From NCBI RefSeq assembly GCF_000378105.1, contig NZ_KB899251.1, positions 62,001 to 126,000 on the forward strand: 64,000 bases of DNA, in the 5' to 3' direction. Of this stretch, positions 9,395 to 18,158 are shown one piece after another. The position numbers and the translations under genes were made by a program. The notes beneath the pieces are model-generated. The model ran no database searches, was not told where the DNA came from, and saw only the letters and a list, made by a program, of their open reading frames with translations. The DNA comes from Rubritalea marina DSM 17716 (GTDB taxonomy: Bacteria; Verrucomicrobiota; Verrucomicrobiia; Verrucomicrobiales; Akkermansiaceae). Within the stretch, counting starts at the first letter, position 1. The number at the start of each line of letters is the position of its first letter.

Positions 9395-10582
9395 TTAGGC
9401 GTTCTTTGATTCGAGTGTTTTGAGTGTCCAGAGGTACTCTTGGGTGAGCTGCTGGTGGATCGGGAGCTGCATGGCTGCGGGGAGTACGCCCCAGGTGTAG
9501 GTCTCCATTTCCAGATGTGGGCAGGTTTGTGGATGCTGGCTGATGTAGGCGAGTGCAGCTTCGGCGTGGTCACGGGTGGAGCCCAGTGGTGCATCTGGAT
9601 CCGCGTAGAGTGGGATATGGAAGTGCACGCGTGCTTCTCCGAGTAGCTCGAAATTGGCTGCTTGGCGATCGAGGTAGGCAAAGAACTCTGGGATATCGCG
9701 GTGGCGTTGGATCTTTCCATTGGGTGCTTTTGTGAGCACTTGGTGGAGGTAGGTGGGTTCATCGAAGCTTCGGATCGATGCCAGGGCGTCATCGTTTGAT
9801 AGATCGATCGAGAGAGCATTGGAAAGATGGATTTTGGAGATGCGAATCTTTGCCTCCGCGAAGGCATTGAGCGCGGTGAAGCAATCGTCGTATTCGAGGG
9901 CGAAGTGGCAGGTGTCGTAGTTGATGCCGATGTGTTGTTGGATGAGTGTCTGGTCCTTGCCGTGTTGCTCTGCCCAACTATTGAAGCGTTGGAAAAACGC
10001 GAGGGATTCTTCGGTGTTTTCAAAGTGGCCAAGCGGCTCAGGCTCGAGCCCGAGGTGCAGGTCTTTGGCGTGTTGTTTCGCGAGCACGGCGATGTGCTCA
10101 GCGCAGGCGTAGAGGTTTTGGAAGATCAGATCTTCATCGGCTTGGAATTCTTTGAACGAGCCAGGGAGGGTGGAGACGGAACCACCGGCCTGAATTGGGG
10201 CAAGTTCGGCAATAATCTTGAAGAGATTCAGCGTGTAGTTGAGGCGTTCGGCAGTGGTCCAGTCGGGTTGGTAGACTTTTTCTTTGACGCGTGTGCCGTG
10301 GAAGGCTCCGAAGGGGAAGCCATTGATGGTGTAGACGTAGGCATTCTCACGCACGAGCCAGGATTGGAATTGTTCAAGTTGATCCCCAGCGAGCAATTCT
10401 GTAGCTGCCACGGCAGAGAGGCGCATGCCCAAGGCAAAGGCTGGGGACTCACCAGTTTCCTTGCTCAGTTGGTCACGCACCGTGAGTGCGTGGTCGCGCA
10501 GGGCTGCGAAGGTTTCCTCCCAGGTTTCTGCTGGGTGGATGTTGGTGCAGTAGGAAAGGTGGATGTTGTTGGCGAGTTCCAT
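9395..10582 (-). CDS. eboE: metabolite traffic protein EboE (TIM barrel)
   Basis: This 395-residue protein has strong EboE hallmarks: IHLSYCTNIHPAETWEE at the start, then MRLSAVAATELL, YVYTINGFPFGAFHG and VKEKVYQPDW, and a C-terminal HLEMETYTWGVLP. It has the xylose-isomerase-like barrel fold, with likely metal ligands in LGLEPEP, NYDTCHFALEY and HFHIPLY. ATG 10582 is the chosen start because family homology begins there; an in-frame TTG at 10621 is possible. It is the promoter-proximal gene of the eboE-eboC pair. The reaction is not established; the family is tied to moving secondary metabolites out of the cytoplasm. Confidence 0.85.
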   Translation of the reverse strand: MELANNIHLSYCTNIHPAETWEETFAALRDHALTVRDQLSKETGESPAFALGMRLSAVAATELLAGDQLEQFQSWLVRENAYVYTINGFPFGAFHGTRVKEKVYQPDWTTAERLNYTLNLFKIIAELAPIQAGGSVSTLPGSFKEFQADEDLIFQNLYACAEHIAVLAKQHAKDLHLGLEPEPLGHFENTEESLAFFQRFNSWAEQHGKDQTLIQQHIGINYDTCHFALEYDDCFTALNAFAEAKIRISKIHLSNALSIDLSNDDALASIRSFDEPTYLHQVLTKAPNGKIQRHRDIPEFFAYLDRQAANFELLGEARVHFHIPLYADPDAPLGSTRDHAEAALAYISQHPQTCPHLEMETYTWGVLPAAMQLPIHQQLTQEYLWTLKTLESKNA

Positions 10583-10618
10583 GGTGAGTCTACGTGGGTG
10601 TTGGTGAGAATCTTTATC

Positions 10619-10654
10619 CAAAAAGCGCCTCGCCTGAGATCCGGGCGAGGCGCT
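10619..10654 (-). terminator. Rho-independent terminator, probably for fabV
   Basis: A perfect 11-bp stem (AGCGCCTCGCC at 10624-10634, its complement at 10644-10654) with a 9-base loop is followed on the minus strand by a U-run. It lies about 215 bases past the fabV stop and before the eboE start. Confidence 0.75.
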
Positions 10655-10660
10655 GAGAAG

Positions 10661-10816
10661 TGTGTTTGCGAAACCTAGGGTTGCGGCTTCGCCTTAACCC
10701 TAGGTGGTATGTGTATCGCCTTTGGCGAATACGTAGAAGAGGTTTTTAAGCTCTTAGTGTGTTTGCGAAACCTAGGGCTCCAATCGGGCTGTGTCCGATC
10801 ATTGGAAACTAGGATT
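10661..10816. repeat. structured intergenic repeat, copy 1 (ACCTAGGG hairpins)
   Basis: A 10-bp stem ACCTAGGGTT/AACCCTAGGT (10673-10682 with 10696-10705) encloses GCGGCTTCGCC. A small CGCC-TTT-GGCG hairpin follows. The 20-base block at 10661-10680 recurs exactly at 10758-10777, where a second, partial hairpin starts. Related copies lie near 28.4, 46.7 and 49.3 kb. Confidence 0.75.
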
Positions 10817-10870
10817 GAGGAATTTTTCAAGTAGAGGGTGAGCCCTGAGCTGCTCTCTACCCACTACTCC

Positions 10871-12070
10871 TTATTCTGCGAGCGATGGCACCGCTGTGGT
10901 GGTGTCGGTCTCAGATTCGTAATCAACACCGTCGAGGCCAAAGCCGAAGAGCTTGAGGAACTCGCTTTGGTAGCCATCGAAGTCGGCCACGTCGCCGAAG
11001 TTCTCGTTGGATACTGAAGTCCAGATGCCGGCAACGGCAGATTGGATTTCTTCGCGCATTTCCCAATCGTCGATGCGGATACGGCCGGCTTCGTCGAGTT
11101 TAGGATCGCCTGAGTAGAGTCTGTCGGAGAAGAGGCGTTCGATTTGTTCGATACAGCCTTCGTGAGTGCCCTTGGCTTTCATTTCTTTGTAGAGGATAGA
11201 AATGTAGAGTGGCACGACCGGGATGGCAGATGATGCCTGAGTCACGAGTGCTTTGTTGACGGAAACGAATGCTTCGCCATTGAATTTCTCTTTGAGGCTG
11301 GCGTCAATCTTGGCGCAGGATGACTCGAGGTCTTTCTTTGCCTGTCCGATGGTGCCATCGGTGTAGATTGGCCAAGTGAGTTCTGGGCCGATGTAGGAAT
11401 AGGCGACTGTTTTGACGCCGGAGTCGAGCACGTCAGCTTCGATGAGCGCGTCCATCCAGAATTCCCAATCTTCGCCGCCCATCACCTTGATGGTGTGGTC
11501 GATTTCTTCAGATGTGGCTGCGCCGATGGTGACTTCATCGATCTCGCCCTTGTCGGTATTGAGAGTTTTGTTGGTGTACTCACCTCCAGTGGTTTTGAGG
11601 ACGGATTTGTAAACTTCTCCGGTATTTGGGTCGGTGCGTCGCGGTGAAGCAAGCGAGTAGACGACGAGGTCGATCTTGCCATCCATTTCGTTCTTAATGA
11701 TGTCGATCGCTTGTTCCTTAAGCTCGTTGGAGAACGCGTCACCATTGAGTGATTTGGCGAAGAGCCCCTCGGCATTTGCGGCTTTTTCGAAGGCGGCAGA
11801 GTTGTACCAACCTGCAGATCCTGGGCGTTTCTCACTACCCGGTTTTTCGAAGAAAAGGCCTAGGGTGTTGGCTCCGGACTGGAAGGCTGGGACGATGCGA
11901 GAAGCGAGGCCGTAGCCAGTGGAGGAACCAATGACGAGCACGTTCTTAGGGCCATTCTCGAGTTTTGGCTTGGACTTAACATAGTCAATTTGTTCCTGGA
12001 CGTGAGCAGCACATCCATCTGGGTGTGCGGTGGTACAGATGAATCCGCGAATTTTTGGTTTAACGATCAT
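10871..12070 (-). CDS. fabV: trans-2-enoyl-ACP reductase FabV
   Basis: This NADH-dependent enoyl-ACP reductase catalyses the last step of each fatty-acid elongation cycle. The 399-residue length is right for FabV and clearly longer than FabI. Visible features are the nucleotide loop GSSTGYGLASRI (about 48-59), the motif PIYTDGTIGQAK giving the Y-x8-K catalytic pair Tyr236/Lys245, and the substrate-loop sequence ASSAIPVVPLYISILYK. The start is ATG 12070 (MIVKPKIRGF); longer readings only add unrelated sequence. FabV enzymes are often resistant to triclosan. The downstream terminator lies past a repeat element. Confidence 0.95.
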   Translation of the reverse strand: MIVKPKIRGFICTTAHPDGCAAHVQEQIDYVKSKPKLENGPKNVLVIGSSTGYGLASRIVPAFQSGANTLGLFFEKPGSEKRPGSAGWYNSAAFEKAANAEGLFAKSLNGDAFSNELKEQAIDIIKNEMDGKIDLVVYSLASPRRTDPNTGEVYKSVLKTTGGEYTNKTLNTDKGEIDEVTIGAATSEEIDHTIKVMGGEDWEFWMDALIEADVLDSGVKTVAYSYIGPELTWPIYTDGTIGQAKKDLESSCAKIDASLKEKFNGEAFVSVNKALVTQASSAIPVVPLYISILYKEMKAKGTHEGCIEQIERLFSDRLYSGDPKLDEAGRIRIDDWEMREEIQSAVAGIWTSVSNENFGDVADFDGYQSEFLKLFGFGLDGVDYESETDTTTAVPSLAE

Positions 12071-12135
12071 AATGTGATATTGAAAACGTGTGGGTGGTTT
12101 TGCTTGAAGGAAATTAGGGCTTGATGGGGGATCGG

Positions 12136-12546
12136 TCAAGCGGGCACTGAGGGAAGGAGGCGATTCACGATCTTCGCCATGATGAGGGCTCCAATCAGGC
12201 TGCCCAGCGTGTCGGCTGTGATGTCGCCGAGGTCATTGCCGCAGCGCCCCGGTACAAAGCTTTGGTGGAATTCATCGATGACTCCAGTGGCAATGCCGAT
12301 GGCGGTACAGAGTGCGACCTTGAGCGCGGTGGTGCGTCGCTGCATCAGGTGGTGGAGTACGACGTAGAGGAGGCCTGCCCCCAAAAAAAAATAGCCAAAG
12401 TGAAGGATCTTGTCACGCATGGGGATCGGGGGCAGTTGGTCCATGTCTGGGGCACTAGATAGTATCCAGAGGGTGGCAAACCAGATGATCCAAGCGATCA
12501 ACCAGAGGGCGGGCTTCGCCATTAGCTTGGTGCACAACTTGAGCAT
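12136..12546 (-). CDS. VanZ-like family membrane protein
   Basis: This 136-residue membrane protein has about four hydrophobic segments and the conserved VanZ-family core: DKILHFGYFFLGAGLLY, then DEFHQSFVPGR and DLGDITADTLGSLIGA. Family members are widespread small membrane proteins; only a few are linked to teicoplanin resistance, so no substrate can be assigned. A GTG one codon upstream (12549) is an alternative start. It lies between fabV and brnA on the same strand, 9 bases after the brnA stop. Confidence 0.8.
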   Translation of the reverse strand: MLKLCTKLMAKPALWLIAWIIWFATLWILSSAPDMDQLPPIPMRDKILHFGYFFLGAGLLYVVLHHLMQRRTTALKVALCTAIGIATGVIDEFHQSFVPGRCGNDLGDITADTLGSLIGALIMAKIVNRLLPSVPA

Positions 12547-12555
12547 CACGACGGC

Positions 12556-12858
12556 TTATTCCGGATCTTTTAGATCTTGTTCGATCGTCGAGAGGCGTGC
12601 TTCTTCCTCGAGGCGTTCGGAGAGCCATTGTTTCATCATCGACTGGTAATTGAGGTAGCGTGAGCGCGCCATACGCTTGATGCGTGAGAGCATGCGTGGG
12701 TCAAAGCGTAGCGTGATGGTGGTGGACTCTTTAGAATCAATCTCGTGTACCGAGACGTGCATGAGTTTGCTGTCGAGTTCGTGCTCGTTCCAGAAGGCTG
12801 CTTCGTCGGCATCGGATTCAAAGTCCGGGATATCCGACCAATGGGTGATGACTTTCAT
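12556..12858 (-). CDS. brnA: BrnA-type CopG-family antitoxin
   Basis: This 100-residue protein has the antitoxin N-terminus (IPDFESDADEAAFWNEHEL, typical of CopG-type antitoxins) and a ribbon-helix-helix-like C-terminal half (TTITLRFDPRMLSRIKRMARSRYLNYQSMM). It follows the toxin by 9 bases in the toxin-first order usual for BrnTA. The antitoxin should neutralise BrnT and repress the operon. Confidence 0.8.
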   Translation of the reverse strand: MKVITHWSDIPDFESDADEAAFWNEHELDSKLMHVSVHEIDSKESTTITLRFDPRMLSRIKRMARSRYLNYQSMMKQWLSERLEEEARLSTIEQDLKDPE

Positions 12859-12867
12859 GGTGACGTG

Positions 12868-13146
12868 TTATTTGTATGAGGCGTAGCGGCGGTCGTAGAA
12901 ACGTTGCTCTTGATCAGACATATCACGCACTGCGTAGATGCGCATCTTTTTGCCGTCGGTAGAGAAGGAAATGAAGAGGAAGCGATCACCAACGGTTCTG
13001 CCTAACATGTAGAAGCGGGACTCGCCATCGGAGCGTTCATTGTCGGGGATGAGGCGCACGGTAAACGGGTCTTCAAAGACCTCTTCGATTTCACGAGGAG
13101 AGAAGATTTGTAAGTCTACAGGGGTGTCTATCAGGTCGAGTTCCAT
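12868..13146 (-). CDS. brnT: BrnT-family ribonuclease toxin
   Basis: This 92-residue protein has the BrnT pattern: an N-terminal strand-helix region (DLQIFSPREIEEVFEDPFTV), then RFYMLGRTVGDRFLFISFSTDG and MRIYAVRDMSDQEQRFYDRR. BrnT toxins have a RelE-like fold and cleave RNA. It is first in the pair with brnA. No clear palindromic operator was found in the 120 bases upstream. Confidence 0.78.
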   Translation of the reverse strand: MELDLIDTPVDLQIFSPREIEEVFEDPFTVRLIPDNERSDGESRFYMLGRTVGDRFLFISFSTDGKKMRIYAVRDMSDQEQRFYDRRYASYK

Positions 13147-13266
13147 GTCGGTGTGAGAGATTCGAGAGTGTTGCAGACTGAGGTATCTGACTGATCTGGC
13201 ACCAAGATGGCAACAATCCTACGACAGCGCAACGTTTAAGATCGCAGTGCTGCTAGAGCGAGTCTG

Positions 13267-13905
13267 CTAGCCAGCATAGTCTTGCCAATGCGCCACAGCG
13301 CCTGCGACACCTTCGATCAGCATTTGCACGCCAATCACGGCGAGGATCAAGCCCATCAGGCGGGTGACGATATTCAGTCCGCCTTTGCCGAGTGTTGAGA
13401 CGATTCTTTCGCCACCTCTGAAGAAGCCATAGGTGATGCCGCAAAGGAGGCCAAACATCGCAATGGTGATCAAGGTTTCGCTCCAGCCTCCAGCTGAGGA
13501 AAAATTGATAGCGGTGGCGATGGTGCCTGGGCCAGCGAGAATGGGCACTGCGAGTGGTGAGATGGCGACTTCGTCGTCTGCGCTTTGGTCTTGGCCACGG
13601 GGTTTGTGCATTTTCGAGCGTTCACCATTGAGCATGTTGTAGCCGATGAGGAAGACGAGCACCCCGCCGGTGATGCGGAGTGCGGGTAGGGTGATGCCAA
13701 ACATGTGGAAGATGACATTGCCCAGCAAGGCGAAGGCGGAGACGATACAGAAGGCAACTAGTAGAGCCTTCAATGCAATAAGTTTTTTTGTGTAGCTACT
13801 GTCATCTGAGGTGAGGCCGATGAATACCGCGGTGTTGGCGACGGGATTCATGATGGCAAAGAAGCCAAGAAAGACATTGAGGGTGTGAGCAATCATATCG
13901 TGCAT
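13267..13905 (-). CDS. MarC family integral membrane protein
   Basis: This 212-residue protein has six likely transmembrane helices and the MarC/UPF0056 signatures: GFFAIMNPVANTAVFIGLT near the N-terminus, ALRITGGVLVFLIGYNML, and AISPLAVPILAGPGTIAT, followed by ITRLMGLILAVIGVQMLIEG-type C-terminal sequence. The proteins sit in the inner membrane; their transport function is not established, and the old link to multiple antibiotic resistance was not confirmed. It seems to be a single gene upstream of brnTA in the same direction. Confidence 0.9.
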   Translation of the reverse strand: MHDMIAHTLNVFLGFFAIMNPVANTAVFIGLTSDDSSYTKKLIALKALLVAFCIVSAFALLGNVIFHMFGITLPALRITGGVLVFLIGYNMLNGERSKMHKPRGQDQSADDEVAISPLAVPILAGPGTIATAINFSSAGGWSETLITIAMFGLLCGITYGFFRGGERIVSTLGKGGLNIVTRLMGLILAVIGVQMLIEGVAGAVAHWQDYAG

Positions 13906-14046
13906 GATGCGATCATTATGTACTTAGTGACAGGCTCCGAGTAAACATCTAATGGAGATTTACGCCGAGCCTTGTTGGGGGGTGTTCGGTGTTGCTAGGT
14001 GACTTATCGTCTTGCTAAGCAGTCGTCCGGAGTGTTGTGTTAGGTC

Positions 14047-17000
14047 ATGAATCGAAAGCTAGGGATTGTGATTCTGTGTTTGTTTGTATCAGGATTTTGT
14101 TCCCTCGCGTACCAAGTGGTTTGGCTGCGTGAGTTTCGTATGCTTTTTGGGGCGTCGACGCCGGCGGCATCTGCGGTGCTTGCGGTGTTCATGGGGGCTC
14201 TTGGTTTGGGGAGTTGGGTGTTGGGCAAGAAGCTTGATGTTTGGAAGCGCGTGGGGAGGTCGTATGTGGTGATCGAGGCGTTGATTGGCTTGAGTGTTCT
14301 ATTGAGCCCATTGCTGTTTTTTCTGACGAGCAAGGTGTATTACGCCACGGGTGGGGTGCTTGAGCTTGGGTTGCCAGTGGCGACGGCTCTTCAGGTTGTG
14401 CTCACGCTATTGGTGATTGGCATACCGTGTTTTTTTATGGGGGGGACCTTACCTGCTGCGGTTCGCATGGTGCAGGAGGGGGCGGATGTCTCTCGTCATG
14501 CCACAGCCTTGCTCTATGGGCTCAACATTGCAGGTGCTGTGATTGGGGCTGCGAGTGCCAACTTTTTCTTTTTAGAGCGCTTCGGCAATACGCTGACGCT
14601 GATGGTGGTGGCTGTACTAAATTTGGGATTGGCCGCACTTGCATACCGGATGCTAGCGCTGGAGGAGGTGTTGCGTGTGCCAGTAGACGAGGAGGTGGTG
14701 GAGCCAGTAGGGGGAGAGGCGGATCGGATGATCTATGGCATGGCATTGGTGAGTGGCTTGGTATTCTTTGTGGCTGAGCTTGTTTGGTTTCGTATTTCGA
14801 TTCCGCTCTTGGGTGGCTCGGTGTACAACTTTGGCTTGATTTTGATCCTGGTGTTGCTGGGGATGAGTCTTGGTGGCGTGCTGTACTCGGTGTTGTTGCG
14901 ATTCATCAAGCCAAGTTACGGACTCCTGGCGATGGTGTCCTCGATGATGGCTTTGTGTCTGTTGTTGCCATTGTTGTGGAATGAGAAGTACGCGTATTTT
15001 TGTTTGGTGCTTCAGCAAGGTTACTTGGGGTACCCATTGCTGTCGAAGTTGTGGGTTTGGGGGGTGATTGCTGGTGGCTTTACCTTTCTGCCTTCGTTGT
15101 TTGCAGGCATCCAGTTTGGCTTATTTTTGTCTTTGGTCGGGCGAGGTGATGCTCGTGTGGCTGAGCAAGTTGGCAAGGTGTATGGATTCAATACGGCTGG
15201 GGCGGTGGTGGGCGCATTACTGGGGGGCTTTGTGGTGATTCCTAAATGGGGGGTGAGTCAGACCTGGCAATGGATGGGATACCTCTGCCTTGTTATCGCG
15301 GTGGTGGCATTGTTGCGCGGGTGGCGTCGTCACTCGTCGGCGTGGTCTGCCGTTTTGGTGATTGCTTTGACGGTGTTGGTGGCGAGTAATCTCAAACCTT
15401 TGAGCCCGTATTGGCATAGTAATCCGATTGGTTTTGGGCGCACCACCGTGGGGCCATTTCAGAGCCCTGTGGTTCTTGAGGGGATGATCCGGAGTGTGGA
15501 GCGCAAGATCATTTACCATCGTGACGGGCGCGAGCTGAGCACCGCGCTGGCGGCATCTGATGACTTATCGATTTTGAGTAATGGCAAGAGTGATGGCTCT
15601 GCCATGGGGGATTTGGGTACGATGACGATGGTGGGCCTGCTGCCGCCTTTGTTGTATGATGGTGATGCACGCAATGCCTGTGTTATCGGCATTGGCACCG
15701 GCACCACTATCGGGTGGTTGAGCCAGATTGAGAGTGTCCAAGACATTGATGTCCTGGAGTTGGAGCCGGCTGTGGTCGAGGCTAGCAAGCAATTCGAAGC
15801 GGTGAATTTTGCGTTTTGGGATAATCCTAAGGTGAAGATCCACTTGGGTGATGCACGTGAATTTCTGATGGTGGATCGAACCTCGCCGTACGATTTGATT
15901 ATTTCTGAACCATCGAACCCTCACCGAGCGGGGGTGGCGAGCCTCTACACCCGTGAGTACTACCGCTCGGTGATGAGGAACTTATCGCGCAAGGGCGTGT
16001 TTTGCCAGTGGCTTCAGGCATATGAAATCAGTTCTTCTGAGGTGGCTTTGATCATCAAGACCTTGAGTTCGGTTTTCCCAAAGGTGGAGGTCTATCAATC
16101 GCAGGGAACTGATTTGTTGTTTCTATGCACCAAGGATGAGGCTGGTTGGAAAGCCCCTGCCATTCGGGAGAAATTGGCTCAATATCCATACCGAATGGGC
16201 TTGGATATTGCTTGGGAGACTTCATCGTTAGAGGGCGTGATGAGTTACGCTGTGGGCAATCGGATATTCAGTAAAGCCGTCGCGGCTAAGGCTAAAGAGA
16301 TCAATACGGACGATCGCAATCTCTTGGAATTCAGGCTCGGGCGCATGGCGGGGATGAGCAAGCATGAGAAGCCAATCGAGCTCATGCTCTACAATGGCTT
16401 TAAGACAGGTATTGTGCTGCCGGAGCTTGAGGGTGACTTTGATCAGGCATTCTATGAACAGAACTTGGCAGCGGCATCGCGCCGACTCCAGCGCAAGATG
16501 TTTGCCTACACTGCGGCCAAGAGGGTGCAAGTAAAGCCATTGAGAAGACGCTATGAGCTATTGAATGAGATGCGTGTGAATCCAAAGCAGGTGGAATTGG
16601 ATGGCTTCATCCCAGTGAACCTGTTTGAGCGTCGATTGTATGCCTACAGCTTGCTGCGACAGAAGAGTCCAAAGGCGCTCAAGGCGATTGAGTTGTTCCG
16701 CCAGCAAAGCCCCTTGGATTACCATTGCTTGATGGCGGAATACTATCGCCAGCAGCATCAGGTGGCGCAAGAGGTGCAGGCCATCTGTGACATGCTAGAG
16801 AAGATGCAGACCTACCCGTGGGGGACTGAGTGGTTGATCAATCGTCAGCTCACGGCGCTGAAGATCCGGCTGCATCGTGGAGAGTGGAAGTACCAAGACC
16901 ATGCAGCTGCGATCTACCAAGCTCTGGATTCGGAGTCCGCCTGTTATCTATTTGAGAAGACCAAGCGCTTGGTCAAGCTTGGGGTGGCACGTCGCATCGG

Positions 17001-17157
17001 CGATGCTGAAACACTCGCCAGTGTACTAGACCTCGAACCTCACTTCCCAGTGACGGAAGAAGAGCTGCTGAAGCTGCGTGTCCACGTCTATCAAAAGATG
17101 AAACATCCCAACCTCGCGCGCGCAGAGGAAGATCTCGCCTTCTTCAACCAACTTTAG
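14047..17157 (+). CDS. fused membrane/spermidine-synthase-like protein
   Basis: This 1036-residue protein has three parts. Residues 1 to about 460 hold around 12 hydrophobic segments in an MFS-like arrangement (GFCSLAYQVVWLREFRMLFG at the start is typical). Residues 500-760 form an AdoMet-type Rossmann domain with CVIGIGTGTTIGWLSQ, DVLELEPAVVEASK, DAREFL and YDLIISEPSNP, close to spermidine synthase but with Glu-Pro in place of the usual catalytic Asp context. The last 250 residues are helical and may be TPR-like. Such fusions are common in Verrucomicrobiota and Planctomycetota; their product is unknown. True spermidine synthesis is doubtful. Confidence 0.85.
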   Translation: MNRKLGIVILCLFVSGFCSLAYQVVWLREFRMLFGASTPAASAVLAVFMGALGLGSWVLGKKLDVWKRVGRSYVVIEALIGLSVLLSPLLFFLTSKVYYATGGVLELGLPVATALQVVLTLLVIGIPCFFMGGTLPAAVRMVQEGADVSRHATALLYGLNIAGAVIGAASANFFFLERFGNTLTLMVVAVLNLGLAALAYRMLALEEVLRVPVDEEVVEPVGGEADRMIYGMALVSGLVFFVAELVWFRISIPLLGGSVYNFGLILILVLLGMSLGGVLYSVLLRFIKPSYGLLAMVSSMMALCLLLPLLWNEKYAYFCLVLQQGYLGYPLLSKLWVWGVIAGGFTFLPSLFAGIQFGLFLSLVGRGDARVAEQVGKVYGFNTAGAVVGALLGGFVVIPKWGVSQTWQWMGYLCLVIAVVALLRGWRRHSSAWSAVLVIALTVLVASNLKPLSPYWHSNPIGFGRTTVGPFQSPVVLEGMIRSVERKIIYHRDGRELSTALAASDDLSILSNGKSDGSAMGDLGTMTMVGLLPPLLYDGDARNACVIGIGTGTTIGWLSQIESVQDIDVLELEPAVVEASKQFEAVNFAFWDNPKVKIHLGDAREFLMVDRTSPYDLIISEPSNPHRAGVASLYTREYYRSVMRNLSRKGVFCQWLQAYEISSSEVALIIKTLSSVFPKVEVYQSQGTDLLFLCTKDEAGWKAPAIREKLAQYPYRMGLDIAWETSSLEGVMSYAVGNRIFSKAVAAKAKEINTDDRNLLEFRLGRMAGMSKHEKPIELMLYNGFKTGIVLPELEGDFDQAFYEQNLAAASRRLQRKMFAYTAAKRVQVKPLRRRYELLNEMRVNPKQVELDGFIPVNLFERRLYAYSLLRQKSPKALKAIELFRQQSPLDYHCLMAEYYRQQHQVAQEVQAICDMLEKMQTYPWGTEWLINRQLTALKIRLHRGEWKYQDHAAAIYQALDSESACYLFEKTKRLVKLGVARRIGDAETLASVLDLEPHFPVTEEELLKLRVHVYQKMKHPNLARAEEDLAFFNQL

Positions 17158-17173
17158 CTTCCCGCGTGGGCAC

Positions 17174-17202
17174 AAAAAAGGCGCTCTAACTTGTAGAGCG
17201 CC
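17174..17202 (-). terminator. Rho-independent terminator of sucCD
   Basis: A 9-bp stem GGCGCTCTA/TAGAGCGCC (17180-17188 with 17194-17202) has an A-run at its left edge, a U-run on the minus strand. It lies 28 bases past the sucD stop and also faces the end of the convergent 1036-residue gene. Confidence 0.85.
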
Positions 17203-17230
17203 TTTGGAAATACTGTGGATCAAGTACTGA

Positions 17231-18124
17231 TTACTTGAGCATGTCAACGAGCGTGCGGCCCATTTCGGAAGGTGTCTCAGAGACGGCGATGCCGCACTCA
17301 GCAAGGATCTTCTTCTTGGCTTCTGCTGTGTCGTCAGCACCACCAACGATCGCACCAGCGTGGCCCATGCGGCGTCCTGGAGGCGCTGTAGCACCAGCGA
17401 TGAAGCCGGCGATTGGCTTGGAGCAGTTCTCCTTAGCCCAACGTGCTGCTTCAGCTTCTGCGTTGCCGCCGATCTCACCGATCATGATGATCGCTTCAGT
17501 TTCAGGATCTTCATTGAACATCTTGAGAACGTCGAGGTGTGAGGTGCCGTTGATTGGGTCACCACCGATGCCCACACAGGTGGACTGGCCGTAACCGAGC
17601 TCAGTGAGCTGGTACACTGCTTCGTAGGTGAGCGTGCCAGAACGGGACACAACGCCCACGTTGCCACGCTTGTGGATGTAGCCAGGAGCGATACCGATAC
17701 GGCAACCGCCGTGTGAGTTTTCGCCAGTACCAGGAGTCACGATGCCTGGGCAGTTCGGGCCGATGAGGCGAGTCTTGGAGCCAGCCATGGCTGCTTTCAC
17801 GCGCATCATGTCAGCCACTGGGATTCCCTCAGTGATTGCGACGACGAGGTCGAGCTCGGCGTCAACGGCTTCGAGGATTGCGTCAGCTGCGAATGGTGGT
17901 GGTACGAAGATCGCGGAAACGGTAGCGCCGGACTGCTTGGCAGCGTCTGCTACTGTGTCGTAAATTGGAGTCTTGTCGCCGAAGGTCTGACCGCCTTTAC
18001 CAGGAGTCACACCAGCTACGATCTGAGTGCCGTAGTCGATAGAAAGCTGTGCGTGCTTACCACCGAAGCCACCTGTGATACCCTGAACGAGTACCTTGGT
18101 GTTTTCGTCTACTAGAATGGACAT
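17231..18124 (-). CDS. sucD: succinyl-CoA ligase alpha subunit SucD
   Basis: The alpha subunit binds CoA and carries the phosphohistidine of the TCA-cycle enzyme that interconverts succinyl-CoA and succinate with ATP or GTP formation. Residues 1-120 form the CoA-binding domain ([12 protein letters not shown]). The phosphorylated residue is His255 in [13 protein letters not shown]. Family length is normal (297), but a short insertion is visible at about residues 132-139 (GTGENSHGG between TP and CRIG) compared with the common PGECKIG. It follows sucC by 34 bases in one operon. Confidence 0.97.
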   Translation of the reverse strand: MSILVDENTKVLVQGITGGFGGKHAQLSIDYGTQIVAGVTPGKGGQTFGDKTPIYDTVADAAKQSGATVSAIFVPPPFAADAILEAVDAELDLVVAITEGIPVADMMRVKAAMAGSKTRLIGPNCPGIVTPGTGENSHGGCRIGIAPGYIHKRGNVGVVSRSGTLTYEAVYQLTELGYGQSTCVGIGGDPINGTSHLDVLKMFNEDPETEAIIMIGEIGGNAEAEAARWAKENCSKPIAGFIAGATAPPGRRMGHAGAIVGGADDTAEAKKKILAECGIAVSETPSEMGRTLVDMLK

Positions 18125-18158
18125 AATTTTATGTTTTAAGTGTTAAAGTTTGAGTGGA

